Shown piece by piece: positions 31,501-40,692 of a DNA stretch of 64,000 bases (the stretch's first letter is position 1; each line of letters begins with the position of its first letter). The stretch spans positions 248,001 to 312,000 of the forward strand of contig JARGXX010000031.1 in NCBI GenBank assembly GCA_030374765.1. The letters run 5' to 3'. The DNA is from Agarophyton chilense. Lineage: Eukaryota; Rhodophyta; Florideophyceae; Gracilariales; Gracilariaceae. The translations under genes and the position numbers were made by a program. Below the pieces are notes generated by a model. The model was not told the origin of the DNA and did not search any database. It saw only the letters and a program-made list of their open reading frames with translations.

Positions 31501-33987
31501 TCACTTTCTCCGCTTTCCGGACGGAGAAGACGCTTTCGAGATACGGGAACTCACCGGAAGGGACGCAAAGTCCCTAACGCGACGACGCCCACAGCTGCGG
31601 CCTCCTCGCGGGCCTCTCAAAGCACCCCTGGCAGCAACTCTGGGAGCTGGTACCGGCGACGGGGAGCCCAAACGACGTCCGGACGGCTGAAAGAGGGCAC
31701 TAACCGCCGTACCATGCGCGACCCTCCGAACGGTACGACTCAGAGAGGAAAGAAACCCGGTCGGTACGGAGGCCTCGTCCGTCGGACCCCAGCCAGGAGT
31801 GGGCCCTTCGGTTTCTTCCTCCCCTCGCGGCGATGCAGCGGCCTGAGCCGCCGCCCTCACTGTCGGTGTTTCCTCAGCATCCCCTGCCCGGTCCGGCATC
31901 GATGCGCCCGCCGCGACCTCAGCCGCCGGGACGCCGGAAGCCCCAGGCGCCGCGGAGAATGACCCGGACTGTATTGCCGCTCGGACTCTCTGCAGCCACT
32001 CATGGGCGGCGTCGTTCGTACGCCCCATCGACCGGTCCAGACGCCCAATAAGCTGGGACACTGTCGCGCCGCCCGGTCGGGTTACCATGTCTCCAAAGGC
32101 ATTGATGCGCTGCTGGAGGAGCTCAACGCAGACAGCACTGACATATGACATCAAGTCGACATTACCGACCATCTCCCCGCTCAACAGGCTGGTGAACGCA
32201 TCCGCGCGGGGCACCCATACCTCAGCCGCCATTTGTAAAGCTTCGACGACCGACTCGGGGGGCTCTTCGTCATTCGCCCGGCAAACTTCCTGCAGCGTTC
32301 TCAAAGCGTCACGCTCCTCGCCGCCGTCCGATGCGGATACCTGCACACCGGCATCTACCGTTCTCGGGGGACTTTCCATTTGCATGCCCGTTTCGGTAAC
32401 GGCCCTCTGGACCGTCGACGGTTCGTTCGCAGGAAGGGGTAGATCCGCATCGGCAATGGGCCCGTCACCGTCCCCACTTCGCGAATGGGGGTCCATGAAT
32501 CCGAGCGGAAAGTAATCAGTGACGTCTCCGAACTCCCATGAAGGCCTCTCCGCCTCCGGAATCAGGCGATGGACGATGGGATTGTCACCGACGCGGAGGA
32601 TGGGCATTGTGGGAAAACCGCCCGACCGGGGTTCGAACCACAAGAAACCAGGAGTCGACCTCCAGTCCGTCATGACGGATAAAAAGAGCCACCTTCTCGC
32701 TTCTTCGGGAGTATACCGCGTTCCGCGGAGCACATTTCGCAGCCCCATCTGCATGATGACGCAGACTAAACCGTACGGTAACGGTAGTAACCTTCCCAAC
32801 CCAGGGGGCTCGCGCGGACCAGGATCCCCTCTGTACAGGTTCAGCCGCGGATCCTCCGTTTTCGTGAAGACCCTCACACCTTCCGTTACGGCCTGAAGAA
32901 ATGACATGAGGGCGCATACCGCCCACTCTGCGTATGCTACGCGCATGATCCATTCGGCTATCGACGTCCCACTAAGAACATCGTCGGAATAGTAGGCCAG
33001 AACTGGCGGGGTCATCACGGACAGATCTTGGGGCACATCCACGTCGGGCCAATTCTCCGGAATCCTCACGTACAAGTTTTCCCGCTCGGACACCGGAACG
33101 TCAAAGAACTCCACGTTATGCCACCCGTACATGAAACCACCCAAGCCCGACCGGATCCGCGCTTCGGTGGCGACATGATCGCCCCAGCGGCGTCGGTTTA
33201 GGAAATAGAGCCCGTCGTACGGAGGGGAAAACATCACAAGCCCCAACGGATTACCGCGCGGATCGTGAATACTCTCATCTGACAGCATCTGCGTAACGAG
33301 GTCGCGCATACGACCCTGGTAGTCATACTCCTCTGGGCAACGGAGGAACGGCATGTCACAGCTGCCTACCGTTTCGCTCCCCTTCCGACCGGTTATTCGC
33401 GGAAGATGCCTCCATCGCGCACGCCACGCCTCGTGGCGCGTCCGCTTCGGATTCCGGCCGGTGCGTTCGAAAAACGTTCGCTGCGTCGGTATTGCGCCGA
33501 ACCGCCGCGCGTCCAAGCATTCGCTCCATTCGTCCCCCGAGATCAACGTCTCGACCGAAGACGGGGGCTCTTTCCCTGTCGGCCCGCCCCTACGGCCCTG
33601 CGGTCGTTGCCAGCGGTGGTCGTGCTCCTGCCCGGGTAGCGGGTTTCGAAACACACCGGGCAAGCCCGCTCCGGGTGTTCCGTATTCAAACAGAGGCATC
33701 AGTACGCCCGCGCCAACACGCCCCGCTATCTGCGGCTGTAAGGCACCGAACGGGAGAAACGAAGGCACGGGAGGGTTTCCCGACGACACCGGTGGAACCC
33801 CTGCCTGGCGGGCATCCCAAACCGCGTAGCCCCGGCTTTGGGCATCGAACGGAGGCTCTACGGGCGCTGCAGCGGGCGCGGTTACCGCTACCCGTCGCGG
33901 TATTGGTATATCTGCCAGGGCTGAAGTTGTCTGGCGCCCTGCGTTCTCCTCCCGGTCACGGTTGACAGCGCTGCTGTTGTCCTCCAT
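31501..33987 (-). CDS. 828-aa antisense ORF inside gypsy element, unknown
   Basis: ATG 33987 to stop at 31501 on the strand opposite gag-pol, uninterrupted for 828 codons. Chance is unlikely to leave such a frame open even in GC-rich DNA. Residues 1-150 are Pro/Gly/Arg-rich and look disordered. The core at about 160-520 looks globular, with many aromatic residues and motifs such as WRARWRHLPRITGR, MFSPPYDGLYFLNRRRWGDH and WIMRVAYAEWAVCALMSFLQ. Residues 540-680 look helical (DALRTLQEVCRANDEEPPES). The last 100 residues are Ser/Arg/Pro-rich and end KRRK, possibly a nuclear localisation signal. I recognise no family. Antisense extra ORFs between pol and the 3' LTR are known from some plant Ty3/gypsy elements, but I cannot show homology. 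It is intact while the sense frames carry stops. Confidence 0.75.
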   Translation of the reverse strand: MEDNSSAVNRDREENAGRQTTSALADIPIPRRVAVTAPAAAPVEPPFDAQSRGYAVWDARQAGVPPVSSGNPPVPSFLPFGALQPQIAGRVGAGVLMPLFEYGTPGAGLPGVFRNPLPGQEHDHRWQRPQGRRGGPTGKEPPSSVETLISGDEWSECLDARRFGAIPTQRTFFERTGRNPKRTRHEAWRARWRHLPRITGRKGSETVGSCDMPFLRCPEEYDYQGRMRDLVTQMLSDESIHDPRGNPLGLVMFSPPYDGLYFLNRRRWGDHVATEARIRSGLGGFMYGWHNVEFFDVPVSERENLYVRIPENWPDVDVPQDLSVMTPPVLAYYSDDVLSGTSIAEWIMRVAYAEWAVCALMSFLQAVTEGVRVFTKTEDPRLNLYRGDPGPREPPGLGRLLPLPYGLVCVIMQMGLRNVLRGTRYTPEEARRWLFLSVMTDWRSTPGFLWFEPRSGGFPTMPILRVGDNPIVHRLIPEAERPSWEFGDVTDYFPLGFMDPHSRSGDGDGPIADADLPLPANEPSTVQRAVTETGMQMESPPRTVDAGVQVSASDGGEERDALRTLQEVCRANDEEPPESVVEALQMAAEVWVPRADAFTSLLSGEMVGNVDLMSYVSAVCVELLQQRINAFGDMVTRPGGATVSQLIGRLDRSMGRTNDAAHEWLQRVRAAIQSGSFSAAPGASGVPAAEVAAGASMPDRAGDAEETPTVRAAAQAAASPRGEEETEGPTPGWGPTDEASVPTGFLSSLSRTVRRVAHGTAVSALFQPSGRRLGSPSPVPAPRVAARGALRGPRGGRSCGRRRVRDFASLPVSSRISKASSPSGKRRK

Positions 33988-34380
33988 GGTTGAACCAAAC
34001 GGACACGCGGCCTCTGAGTCCGTACTCTTCGGAACTGCCGCAACGGTCCTCTCTGGAGTCTACCCGTCACTCCGCCCGGGACAAAGACGTGCTTAAATAC
34101 ACCACCGACGACCGCTCGACGGCGGGCGCGATTCGACGGGCACTACCGAACGGCTGCGATATAACGTCTACTCCCGGACGGCTGCGCTATTACAGGCCTT
34201 TTCGAGCAGCTGTGGCCCAATGCGGATCTCCGAACGGGCCCGTATAACGCGACCGGTCGCTTCTAGCGCGTTTCGTGTCGGTCCGCGAACGTAACGCCGT
34301 GTCCGCTCGGTGCGCGCTCAACCAGCTACCGCCTAGGATATTGGCGCTCCGAGGACGTCGCGCGCTCTAGGAGGGGGGTC
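33988..34380. other. Region between antisense ORF start and 3' LTR
   Basis: About 390 bp. On the minus strand it is the upstream region of the 828-aa ORF and must hold its promoter if it is transcribed from here. Its right end is a purine run, AGGAGGGGGG (34369-34378), directly before the 3' LTR, the likely polypurine tract. Confidence 0.6.
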
Positions 34381-34962
34381 TGTAGTATAGTGAATCCGAG
34401 CGGGTTGTCAGGTAAGAAGGGCGTGGTCAGGACTGAGTGCAAGTGGCCTGGTCGCACACGTGTGCGAAGATGGCACACCGGACGGACATGTACAGTAGAT
34501 TAACACGTAGCATAGTTGTAGGTAGTTGGCGTCCCCCACCCCTTGATATTTCCGCCACGTTAGTGCAGGCGCCACCACGGACTGTAATGCGGGTTGCAGC
34601 TCGGAGGCGCACACTACTTATGCACCTCCGCTCCGCGCCACCCTCCAAACAGTAAAGGGTAAGCACCACCGTCGTAGTCTAAGTATCGTTTCTAAAGCAG
34701 ACCTGAAGCGTTACTCCGCACGGGATATCTACAGGTTTACAAGCCGTTCGGACTCTTCGCGCGTACCTCGATCGCGCCTGACGTTCCCAACCGCGCCTGA
34801 CGTTCCCAACCGCCTAGTCTCCCTACGACCGCCCGGTGCTGGCGCTCGTCTCCACGCGTCACCGTTCCCCGACCGGCCTCGTGTGACACGCACGCCCCGC
34901 TTACGGACTCCGCACGGATCGCGCCTCTAGGAAACTTACACGCCTTTCGGCGCTATCTCACA
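34381..34962 (+). repeat. Gypsy 3' LTR
   Basis: 582 bp. It differs from the 5' LTR by a tandem duplication of the 19-bp GCGCCTGACGTTCCCAACC plus about five substitutions. Confidence 0.92.
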
Positions 34963-34967
34963 CCACC
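34963..34967. repeat. Target site duplication CCACC, right copy
   Basis: Matches 23319-23323. Confidence 0.9.
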
Positions 34968-35366
34968 CACCCCCCCTGTGTAATCATGACTCTCTTTCTG
35001 TGGCCGTAGGCGTGCTGGCATACGTGTTGAACAAAATGGCGAGCATGGCTGCTGGAGTTCCTGCAAAGTAGGCCCCCCCCCCCAAAAGGGGGGCTTCCTT
35101 CCTTACACTACTGTGCGCAGATATCCTCAGCGCGAACCGGACCTTGACGGAACACTCACCAACTGTCGCCAGCATGGTTATTGAGGTAGCAAGTTCGATT
35201 CTGGGTCGACTATCTATACCTGACAGTGGAGGAGACGGATGGAAAGGGACAGGGTTCGAATCCAGCCGCCTACGGGCCAATATTTGGTAGAAAACTCTAG
35301 AGACGTAGTGGCATTCTTCGGAAGTGGCCTTCTTTAGAGGTTAAGTATGGTAAAAAGAATTGTTTC
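34968..35366 (+). other. Right end (B2 region) of tyrosine-recombinase element
   Basis: About 400 bp between the gypsy insertion and the resumption of the outer TIR at 35367. No coding content. It contains a C11-AAAA-G6 palindrome at 35073-35093 and two tRNA-like B-box words (GTTCGATTC near 35194, GGTTCGAATCC near 35255). The T-stem does not fold, so these are not tRNA genes. Assignment to the recombinase element follows from the TIR break point. Confidence 0.55.
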
Positions 35367-35382
35367 ACTGTCGATCAACCGT
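35367..35382 (+). repeat. Outer transposon left TIR, second part
   Basis: 16 bp (ACTGTCGATCAACCGT), matching the reverse complement of 36490-36505 with one difference. Confidence 0.8.
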
Positions 35383-35891
35383 AAATGGGCTTTTAGCTGA
35401 ATATGATTGGTTGACACAATCTTTTCAATTAATTTTCACTTTTCTTGGAAAAGTCGTTTTCTTTTCTTAAACCCCAACACAGGGGCTTCTATGTGATGAC
35501 GTTTGGTCGTTTTGGCGGCGCCACAGACCCACAAAATGTGAAAGGGGCCAGGTTGCATGACAAGCATATAATCAAGAGCCAAGTGTACCATAACGCACCA
35601 CAGCTACTCTTGCTTTTATAGCGACGACAATCGCAGGTTTCAAAAGTTTCGGACGCTATGGAAATGACCATTAAAACAACAGCTGTTGGTTATTAGCAAT
35701 TAAGATGTTGTGGATAACGTTCTATGTTGTAATTCAAGACTACATCAAAGAATAGCTGATGAGAGATCTACACATTTTGGGCGGATCAAGGACTAGAGAT
35801 GGAAGAAGTAGCAGGGAATAGGGGATGATATAGTTCATGCAAAAGCTGCACATTATGCGGGGATCAAGCAAGCAATAAAGAAAGAGCGGAC

Positions 35892-36401
35892 CTAGTGTCT
35901 ACACGCCCGGAGGATTGGCTTCACCTGAGGCCAGCTTGGACTCATATGAGGCCAAAATTTTCCTTAAAAAGTAACTGAAAATCATTCAAGATATGAATTT
36001 TCAAATTTAGAGCAGAAAGGAAGAAAACAAAAATAAAAACCATACATCTTTATCGTTGAGGAAAAGCCTCGGGAATCGAGTCAAACAGAGCTTTAATACT
36101 CTTCTTTAAAACGATATACTTCTGGTGTAGCAAACTTTAATAGTCCCAAAAAAAAATAACAACCAAATATTTTTAGCCTCAAACTATCCAAGAAAAACAT
36201 GTCGAAAGGAAATATCTCTTTCAATCATCTAGTAATGCATATTTCAAATCTTTAGGCCATCAAAGAAAGAGTGTTCAGCAATATGTTCCAGTTATACAGA
36301 GCTCTTAGATTGCATTTATTGCTTAATTACAAAGAAATAAAAAATGGCCTCATATGAGGCCAATTGACCTCACATGAGGCCATCGATCGTATAGACACTA
36401 G
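35892..36401. mobile_element. MITE-like element with ~60-bp imperfect TIRs
   Basis: The two ends are inverted copies starting CTAGTGTCTAYACG and carrying two GAGGCCA-type words and CTCATATGAGGCCA. The interior is AT-rich and non-coding. A 510-bp length without an ORF fits a miniature inverted-repeat element. No clear target duplication; CTAG at both edges is a palindrome and could be either TIR or target. Confidence 0.65.
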
Positions 36402-36489
36402 TTTTTGTAATTATCAAACTCATTCGCGTCTTACAGACGTTAGTTTTCTGTGCCTAATGTTTGAAATTTTCAAAGAATGAATCACGTCA

Positions 36490-36527
36490 ACGGTTGATCG
36501 ACCGTGAATCTACCTCTGTTAAGAACG
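36490..36527 (-). repeat. Outer transposon right TIR, intact
   Basis: 38 bp. Its reverse complement joins the two separated halves of the left TIR (19057-19078 and 35367-35382), 37 of 38 bases matching. Confidence 0.82.
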
Positions 36528-37960
36528 CTTAGTCTTTATGACGAAGGAGACAAAAATAACCAGTGATAAATGCGACCAGAGATCTTTATCTGCATATTCG
36601 GACAGAATTTCACTCAATACCAAGGCAGCTTTGACGATATCGTGCCATTAATGGGCGAATGCATCTGAACCGTAGAGGTAACTCTTTTTATCAGTTTAGC
36701 GTGTCTGTACATGAATTGTATCTTGCGAATGGGCCCATTTCTGGAGTTCAGTTCCTGCCAATTCCTTTTTACTCTTAATGATGCACGCTGTATTCTAATT
36801 CCTCTCTTAACCAAAGCCTGCCAACAAATACTGTAATTCTCTTTCCTGAGAAAGGCCAGAGTGGTGTGTGGAATACTTTTCCATACTTCATTATGGCGTT
36901 TTTTCTATCATTTCACAACATTTCCCGCCGACCAGCATTCTACGGTTCCCCATGTGCAGGACTAAGGTTTAAGTACATAGTTCACGACCTCCTTGACGTT
37001 GCTTCAGCGCTGAAGATTAAAAAAGCCAACCGCCGATTGCTCCCAGAAGACGACGAAAGTCTAAGAGATTTTAGGGAGGCGAGGTTCACGGAGGCCACGT
37101 CAGCAAAACATTTTCGGAAGACATATGCTGACTCTACATCCTTTTTCCAGGCTACACGAATGAGAAAGTGTTGCGCTGCGAGTCTGGGGTTGCGGCTAAA
37201 AAGAACTGCAGCCATTTGGTGATGTGTGACTCACTCACCAACGCGAACCGTCGAGAAATTCTTTGAAGTTATCGAGCTAGTATTCAAAGGCTTACGATCC
37301 TGATCTTGAAAGCACCATGAAAGATTTTGGCCTTGTTGAGGAAAGAGAAGTATCTGTCGAGTAATTCTTTGATGTGCTAGAAATTAGAACGCAATACCCA
37401 TGGAAAAAAAGAAGAAGATACATCCCAGGTCGGTGTCATCAATGTCGCAACACACTCACCATCGCAGGGTCGGATAGGACGGGAACCCGGTAGGGAACAA
37501 CCCTTTATGGAGAACAAAGCAGAGCTTTACGGTATCTTTCACGTTTTTAGAAGTTTGACGGACGAAGACAGTGGCGACTTGAATCTCTCTCTAGTAGAAC
37601 AGGTCGCGAAAGATAGCCTAGACCTACTTCGCGTATCCATTCGACCCAAAAATATTTTTCTTATGCTGCTTCGCCGCGAGTCACTGGGGTTGGTGGCTGC
37701 AAGCAGAAGCCCTTGCACTAGGTCTAAAGGCCTTTCTGGAAGCCAGTGATAGTGCTCTGGGTCATGGTATTGATTCGACGATCTTCGGAACTACAGGGCC
37801 ATTTGACAGAAAGGCTTCATGCAACATCACTAGAAACCGCGAATATCGAAAAGCGATTTAGCGAGTACCACCAAGAGCGGGCCTTGTCTTCCGAGTGAGC
37901 ACCCATTAGTCATTTAATAAACCTTTAGATCACAATAGATTAAGTATCCGAATGCCTCAT
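36528..37960. other. Gene-poor stretch with short unrecognised frames
   Basis: About 1.4 kb. A 109-codon plus frame from ATG 36893 and an 80-codon frame from ATG 37507 have no recognisable motif. After 37749 the plus strand stays readable in another frame (ALGLKAFLEASDSALG), which hints at a decayed gene or transposon remnant. Confidence 0.35.
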
Positions 37961-38835
37961 CTAACTCGTCCCGTTTGCATGAAACGCAGCGATAGCTTTG
38001 ACGCCTGAAGCACAACGAACAGATCTTGGTGGTATGGGTAGTTCTGCGTTGAAGTCAACATTTAACGTCTTCAGCTTTTCTAGCTTAAACAAATCTGAAG
38101 GGAGACTTGCGAAACAGTTTTCGTATGCATATAATGATTCCAGAGAGGCGCAGTTGCAAATAGACTCCGGAAGTCTAGATATTTGATTCCTCCCGACGTT
38201 AAGAACTCGCAGTGAGCGAAGACAGCCGATGTCATCACTAATCTCTTTGATACTGTTTCCATACACATGGAGCTCTTCAAGGTTTTCACATCGGAATACA
38301 CTTGATGGGATTGATTTCAGGAGTCCGTTTCCAGCTTGTAGATTTCTAAGTGCATGACATCCATGAAATGCATCGGGGATTTCCTCAAGAGTCTCACTGA
38401 AGCCAATGTCTAGTTCCCGCAGTTTTGGTAATCCTTCCAACAACTCCGGTTCAATAACTTCGAGGGGATTACATCCGGCATGCAATATTTCGATATTTGA
38501 AAGCTTTGCAATGGCGGCCGGCAAAACTTTAATTCTACGTCAATACGAGAAATGCGTTCTCGGTCAGTGTCTTTCTTTTCTCGGGGTGTGGCTCTTCATA
38601 ATTCGCAAACTTACTCGTTCATGAAAATGTTCAAACTGGTGACATGATGGGCCACCCTTTCAAACTCTTTCGATAAAACCTTCATGTCTTCGTCTGTCAG
38701 ATACATTTGCTGAAGGTCAAGAGTAGAAGCCGACTTGCTTGCACACTGATCAATCTCGGCCAGAGCGTCATCGACGCCATGTGGCCCTTGTTCAAGTTTA
38801 GACATAAACTCAGCGAGGCTCGGGGACACTTGCAT
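37961..38835 (-). CDS. Leucine-rich repeat protein, two exons
   Basis: Exons 38835-38615 and 38534-37961 encode 264 aa. The 80-bp intron (38614-38535) has a GTAAGT donor and a TAG acceptor. Joining restores one frame across an LRR unit (NIFMNE then IKVLPAAIAKL). The first 70 residues are helical and acidic. Then come about seven LRRs with the plant/Ras-type consensus (LPKLRELDIGFS, CENLEELHVYGNSIKEI, LRSLRVLNVGRNQISRLP, CASLESLYAYENCFASLP, LEKLKTLNVDFN). There is no signal peptide or membrane segment, so it is probably a cytosolic scaffold like LRRC57 or plant intracellular Ras-group LRR proteins. The partner is unknown. The exon join is an inference from splice signals and repeat continuity. 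Confidence 0.8.
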
Positions 38836-39364
38836 GATTGAGAGTTACGTAGCAGAGGATCTTTCTATCTTGGGCACTTCAGCAAGACGTATCGGTCTAC
38901 TTAACGAGTCACCTGGAGGTGAGAACAACCATAATCTAACTTCACATGTCTTCGCACTGTTGTGAGCCGCACAGAAACCGCCAAAATGAAACTCGTTCTT
39001 CTGCACCAGGAACGCATTCGACATGCCACCCGTGCCGAGTGTGTTCCTGGTGCATGCCTCATCAGCTTTTTGTGATCCAGTTGAACGGAAAAAAGACCCC
39101 AAAATGGCTTACAGTGTCTACGAATCCGGGCATCCCTTTCGCATGAAAGCGCTACACAAGGTCGTGTCGTACAACTCGAATAGACTTGGTCGATGAAGGA
39201 ATTTTTGTTAGCAGCGATTCCAAGGAGTAGCAAAAGCGGCATACAACAGAAAGGTCGATGGAATTCTCGACAAAGCCCTTCTCTGTCCCACAAAACCGGG
39301 GCATAGCTGGAGAACGTCATTGGTAGCTGCACGAAAAGAGAATTGGGTAGGAGTTTCAATTTTA
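38836..39364. other. Intergenic between LRR and uL1m genes
   Basis: About 530 bp. No supported gene. A quasi-palindrome (CACCAGGAACGCA ... GTGTTCCTGGTGC, about 39003-39055) could form a long hairpin. Confidence 0.4.
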
Positions 39365-40240
39365 CTACACCTCTACTACCCGCTGCATCAGCTTTTGCCG
39401 ATCTAATTTGACGGATGGCCCCATGCTTGAACAAACGATTGCGTTCAGGAGATACTTTCCCTTCAGCGATGGAGGTTTCACAGCAAGAATACCCCTGACT
39501 GCTTCCACAGTGTTTTCCACTAAAGCGTCATCAGGGAAGCTCATTTTTCCAACATGAAGATGCATGTTGCCTGCTTTATCGGTTCGATAACACAAGCGAC
39601 CCCTCTTAATTTCTTCGAGGATTTTCTCGACATTATCAGTTACAGTGTTCGTCTTTGGGCTAGGCAAAAGACCTTTTGGCCCAAGTATCCTTCCAAGTTT
39701 TGCAGCAACCTTATCGAACAGATGAGGTACTGAGATGCAAGCGGCGAATCCCTTCAACGTTTTACCCTTTTCGTTTGCAATCTTATCGATGAGCTCGTCC
39801 GCGCCAACCAGGTCCGCACCTGCTGCAATCGCGCGTTCAGCGACGTCATCTTCGGCGATGACAGCTACTTTTTCATTTCTGCCAGTTCCATGCGGCAATC
39901 GGATAACACCACGCAAATTATGATCGGCATGTCGCGGATCAATGTTGAGTCGCAACACAAGCTCCAAGGATTCATCGAATTTTGCCCATTGAGATGCTCG
40001 AACATGACTCAGGGCGGTGGACAGGTCGTACTCTGCGCTGCGATCGTAGGGCTGTTTTGTGCGATTTGCGGGGGTCGGAGCAGCACGTCTTTCACGTTTA
40101 AGTCGCCTCCATCGACTGAGAGGGCGCTCTGTGTCTCCCTCTGGGCGGGGAACACTTCTCAACGTCGCATAATTCAGATGGTATGGAACACGGACCGGTG
40201 GCAATGTACGCCCTAACAAATAGCGCACGGACGCAAGCAT
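39365..40240 (-). CDS. MRPL1: Mitochondrial ribosomal protein uL1m (L1)
   Basis: 291 aa from ATG 40240; codons upstream lack an ATG. Residues 1-35 are rich in Arg with few acids (LASVRYLLGRTLPPVR), as in a mitochondrial presequence. The L1 domain covers about 75-285: ELVLRLNIDPRHADHNLRG, LPHGTGRNEKVAVIAE and the L1 signature KLGRILGPKGLLPSPKTN, then MSFPDDALVENTVEAV and the conserved end KGKYLLNAIVCSSMGPSVKLD. uL1 forms the mobile L1 stalk at the ribosomal E site. A bacterial-type sequence with a presequence supports the organelle form; a plastid location cannot be excluded. Divergent from IST1 with about 450 bp between starts. Confidence 0.92.
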   Translation of the reverse strand: MLASVRYLLGRTLPPVRVPYHLNYATLRSVPRPEGDTERPLSRWRRLKRERRAAPTPANRTKQPYDRSAEYDLSTALSHVRASQWAKFDESLELVLRLNIDPRHADHNLRGVIRLPHGTGRNEKVAVIAEDDVAERAIAAGADLVGADELIDKIANEKGKTLKGFAACISVPHLFDKVAAKLGRILGPKGLLPSPKTNTVTDNVEKILEEIKRGRLCYRTDKAGNMHLHVGKMSFPDDALVENTVEAVRGILAVKPPSLKGKYLLNAIVCSSMGPSVKLDRQKLMQRVVEV

Positions 40241-40692
40241 TCGAGCAAACAAAGTGGAGGTGGAATAGCGCAAGACGCCGACCGATCAAACACGTCTCGC
40301 AGCTCGACGGGCAAACACAAGCAATATAGATCCAATTGCCAAAAGCTCTTGCGCAGTGCAAGGCACCGATGCGACGTCAGTACTGTAATTTTGGCAGCTG
40401 TGCTGCTCGTTCCGCATGGCGGCACATATCGGCGAATGACGTGGTTCTATCAAGCACGTGACGCTGCTGGGATAATAGCTGTCATGAACCTGCCGCGCTC
40501 CTGTCCAGGTCAAACCTCTCAAGAAACACGAAAACCAAGAGGGAAGAACAAACTTTCGTAAATCCTTGTACCACCGTGCGCACCTGCAACGATTTGCTTC
40601 TCAGCCTTGCGAGCGGAGTCTTTCCCAAACGCTCGGGAGCGCCACTAAGTCTTTTCGATTACAACTCCTTTATTTATCGCAGCTCGTCCAAC
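40241..40692. promoter_or_regulatory. Divergent intergenic region, uL1m / IST1
   Basis: About 450 bp between two oppositely transcribed genes, presumably holding both promoters. Several ACGTCA/TGACG words occur (near 40371 and 40437), but no spaced core element stands out. Confidence 0.4.

Larger units (their letters stand above)
23324..34962 (+). mobile_element. Ty3/gypsy LTR retrotransposon with antisense extra ORF
   Basis: An 11.6-kb element with LTRs of 563 and 582 bp, a 5-bp duplication CCACC, gag, and a pol ordered protease-RT-RNase H-integrase (Ty3 order). About 4 kb follow pol: tandem repeats, an opposite-strand ORF of 828 codons, and a purine tract before the 3' LTR. I count about five substitutions plus one 19-bp duplication between LTRs, roughly 1% divergence, so it is young. 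Three in-frame TGA codons lie in gag and pol. It is inserted in the tail of the tyrosine-recombinase element. Confidence 0.93.
19079..35366 (+). mobile_element. Tyrosine-recombinase retrotransposon (DIRS/PAT-like), interrupted
   Basis: Its ends are defined by the break in the outer TIR: GATTC|GTTTCG on the left and TTGTTTC|ACTG on the right. It has no duplication beyond the shared TTC, as expected for tyrosine-recombinase insertion. It encodes a Gag-like protein, RT with RNase H, and a tyrosine recombinase, but no DDE integrase. A 188-bp direct repeat lies at the left end and after the recombinase gene, suggesting the split-direct-repeat layout (A1-B1A2-B2). After subtraction of the gypsy element the length is about 4.64 kb. 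Gag and RT frames each contain one TAG. Confidence 0.78.
19057..36527. mobile_element. Outer TIR DNA transposon, split by nested insertions
   Basis: When bases 19079-35366 are removed, the left end (19057-19078 plus 35367-35382) is a 38-bp inverted match to the right end (36527-36490), with one mismatch. This is direct sequence evidence for a TIR element of about 1.2 kb opened by later insertions. Its remaining body (35383-36489) is AT-rich and I see no transposase in it, so it is probably non-autonomous. I could not find a clear target duplication outside the ends; the flanks differ (TTAGGGC on the left, CTTAGTC on the right). Confidence 0.75.

Noticed and set aside
31300..31962. 220-codon plus frame opposite the antisense ORF end
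   Set aside because: Low-complexity Arg/Pro composition from the CACGCG run and overlap with the better-supported 828-codon frame.
35165..35290. tRNA gene
   Set aside because: GGTTCGAATCC looks like a B box, but the T-stem and acceptor do not pair.
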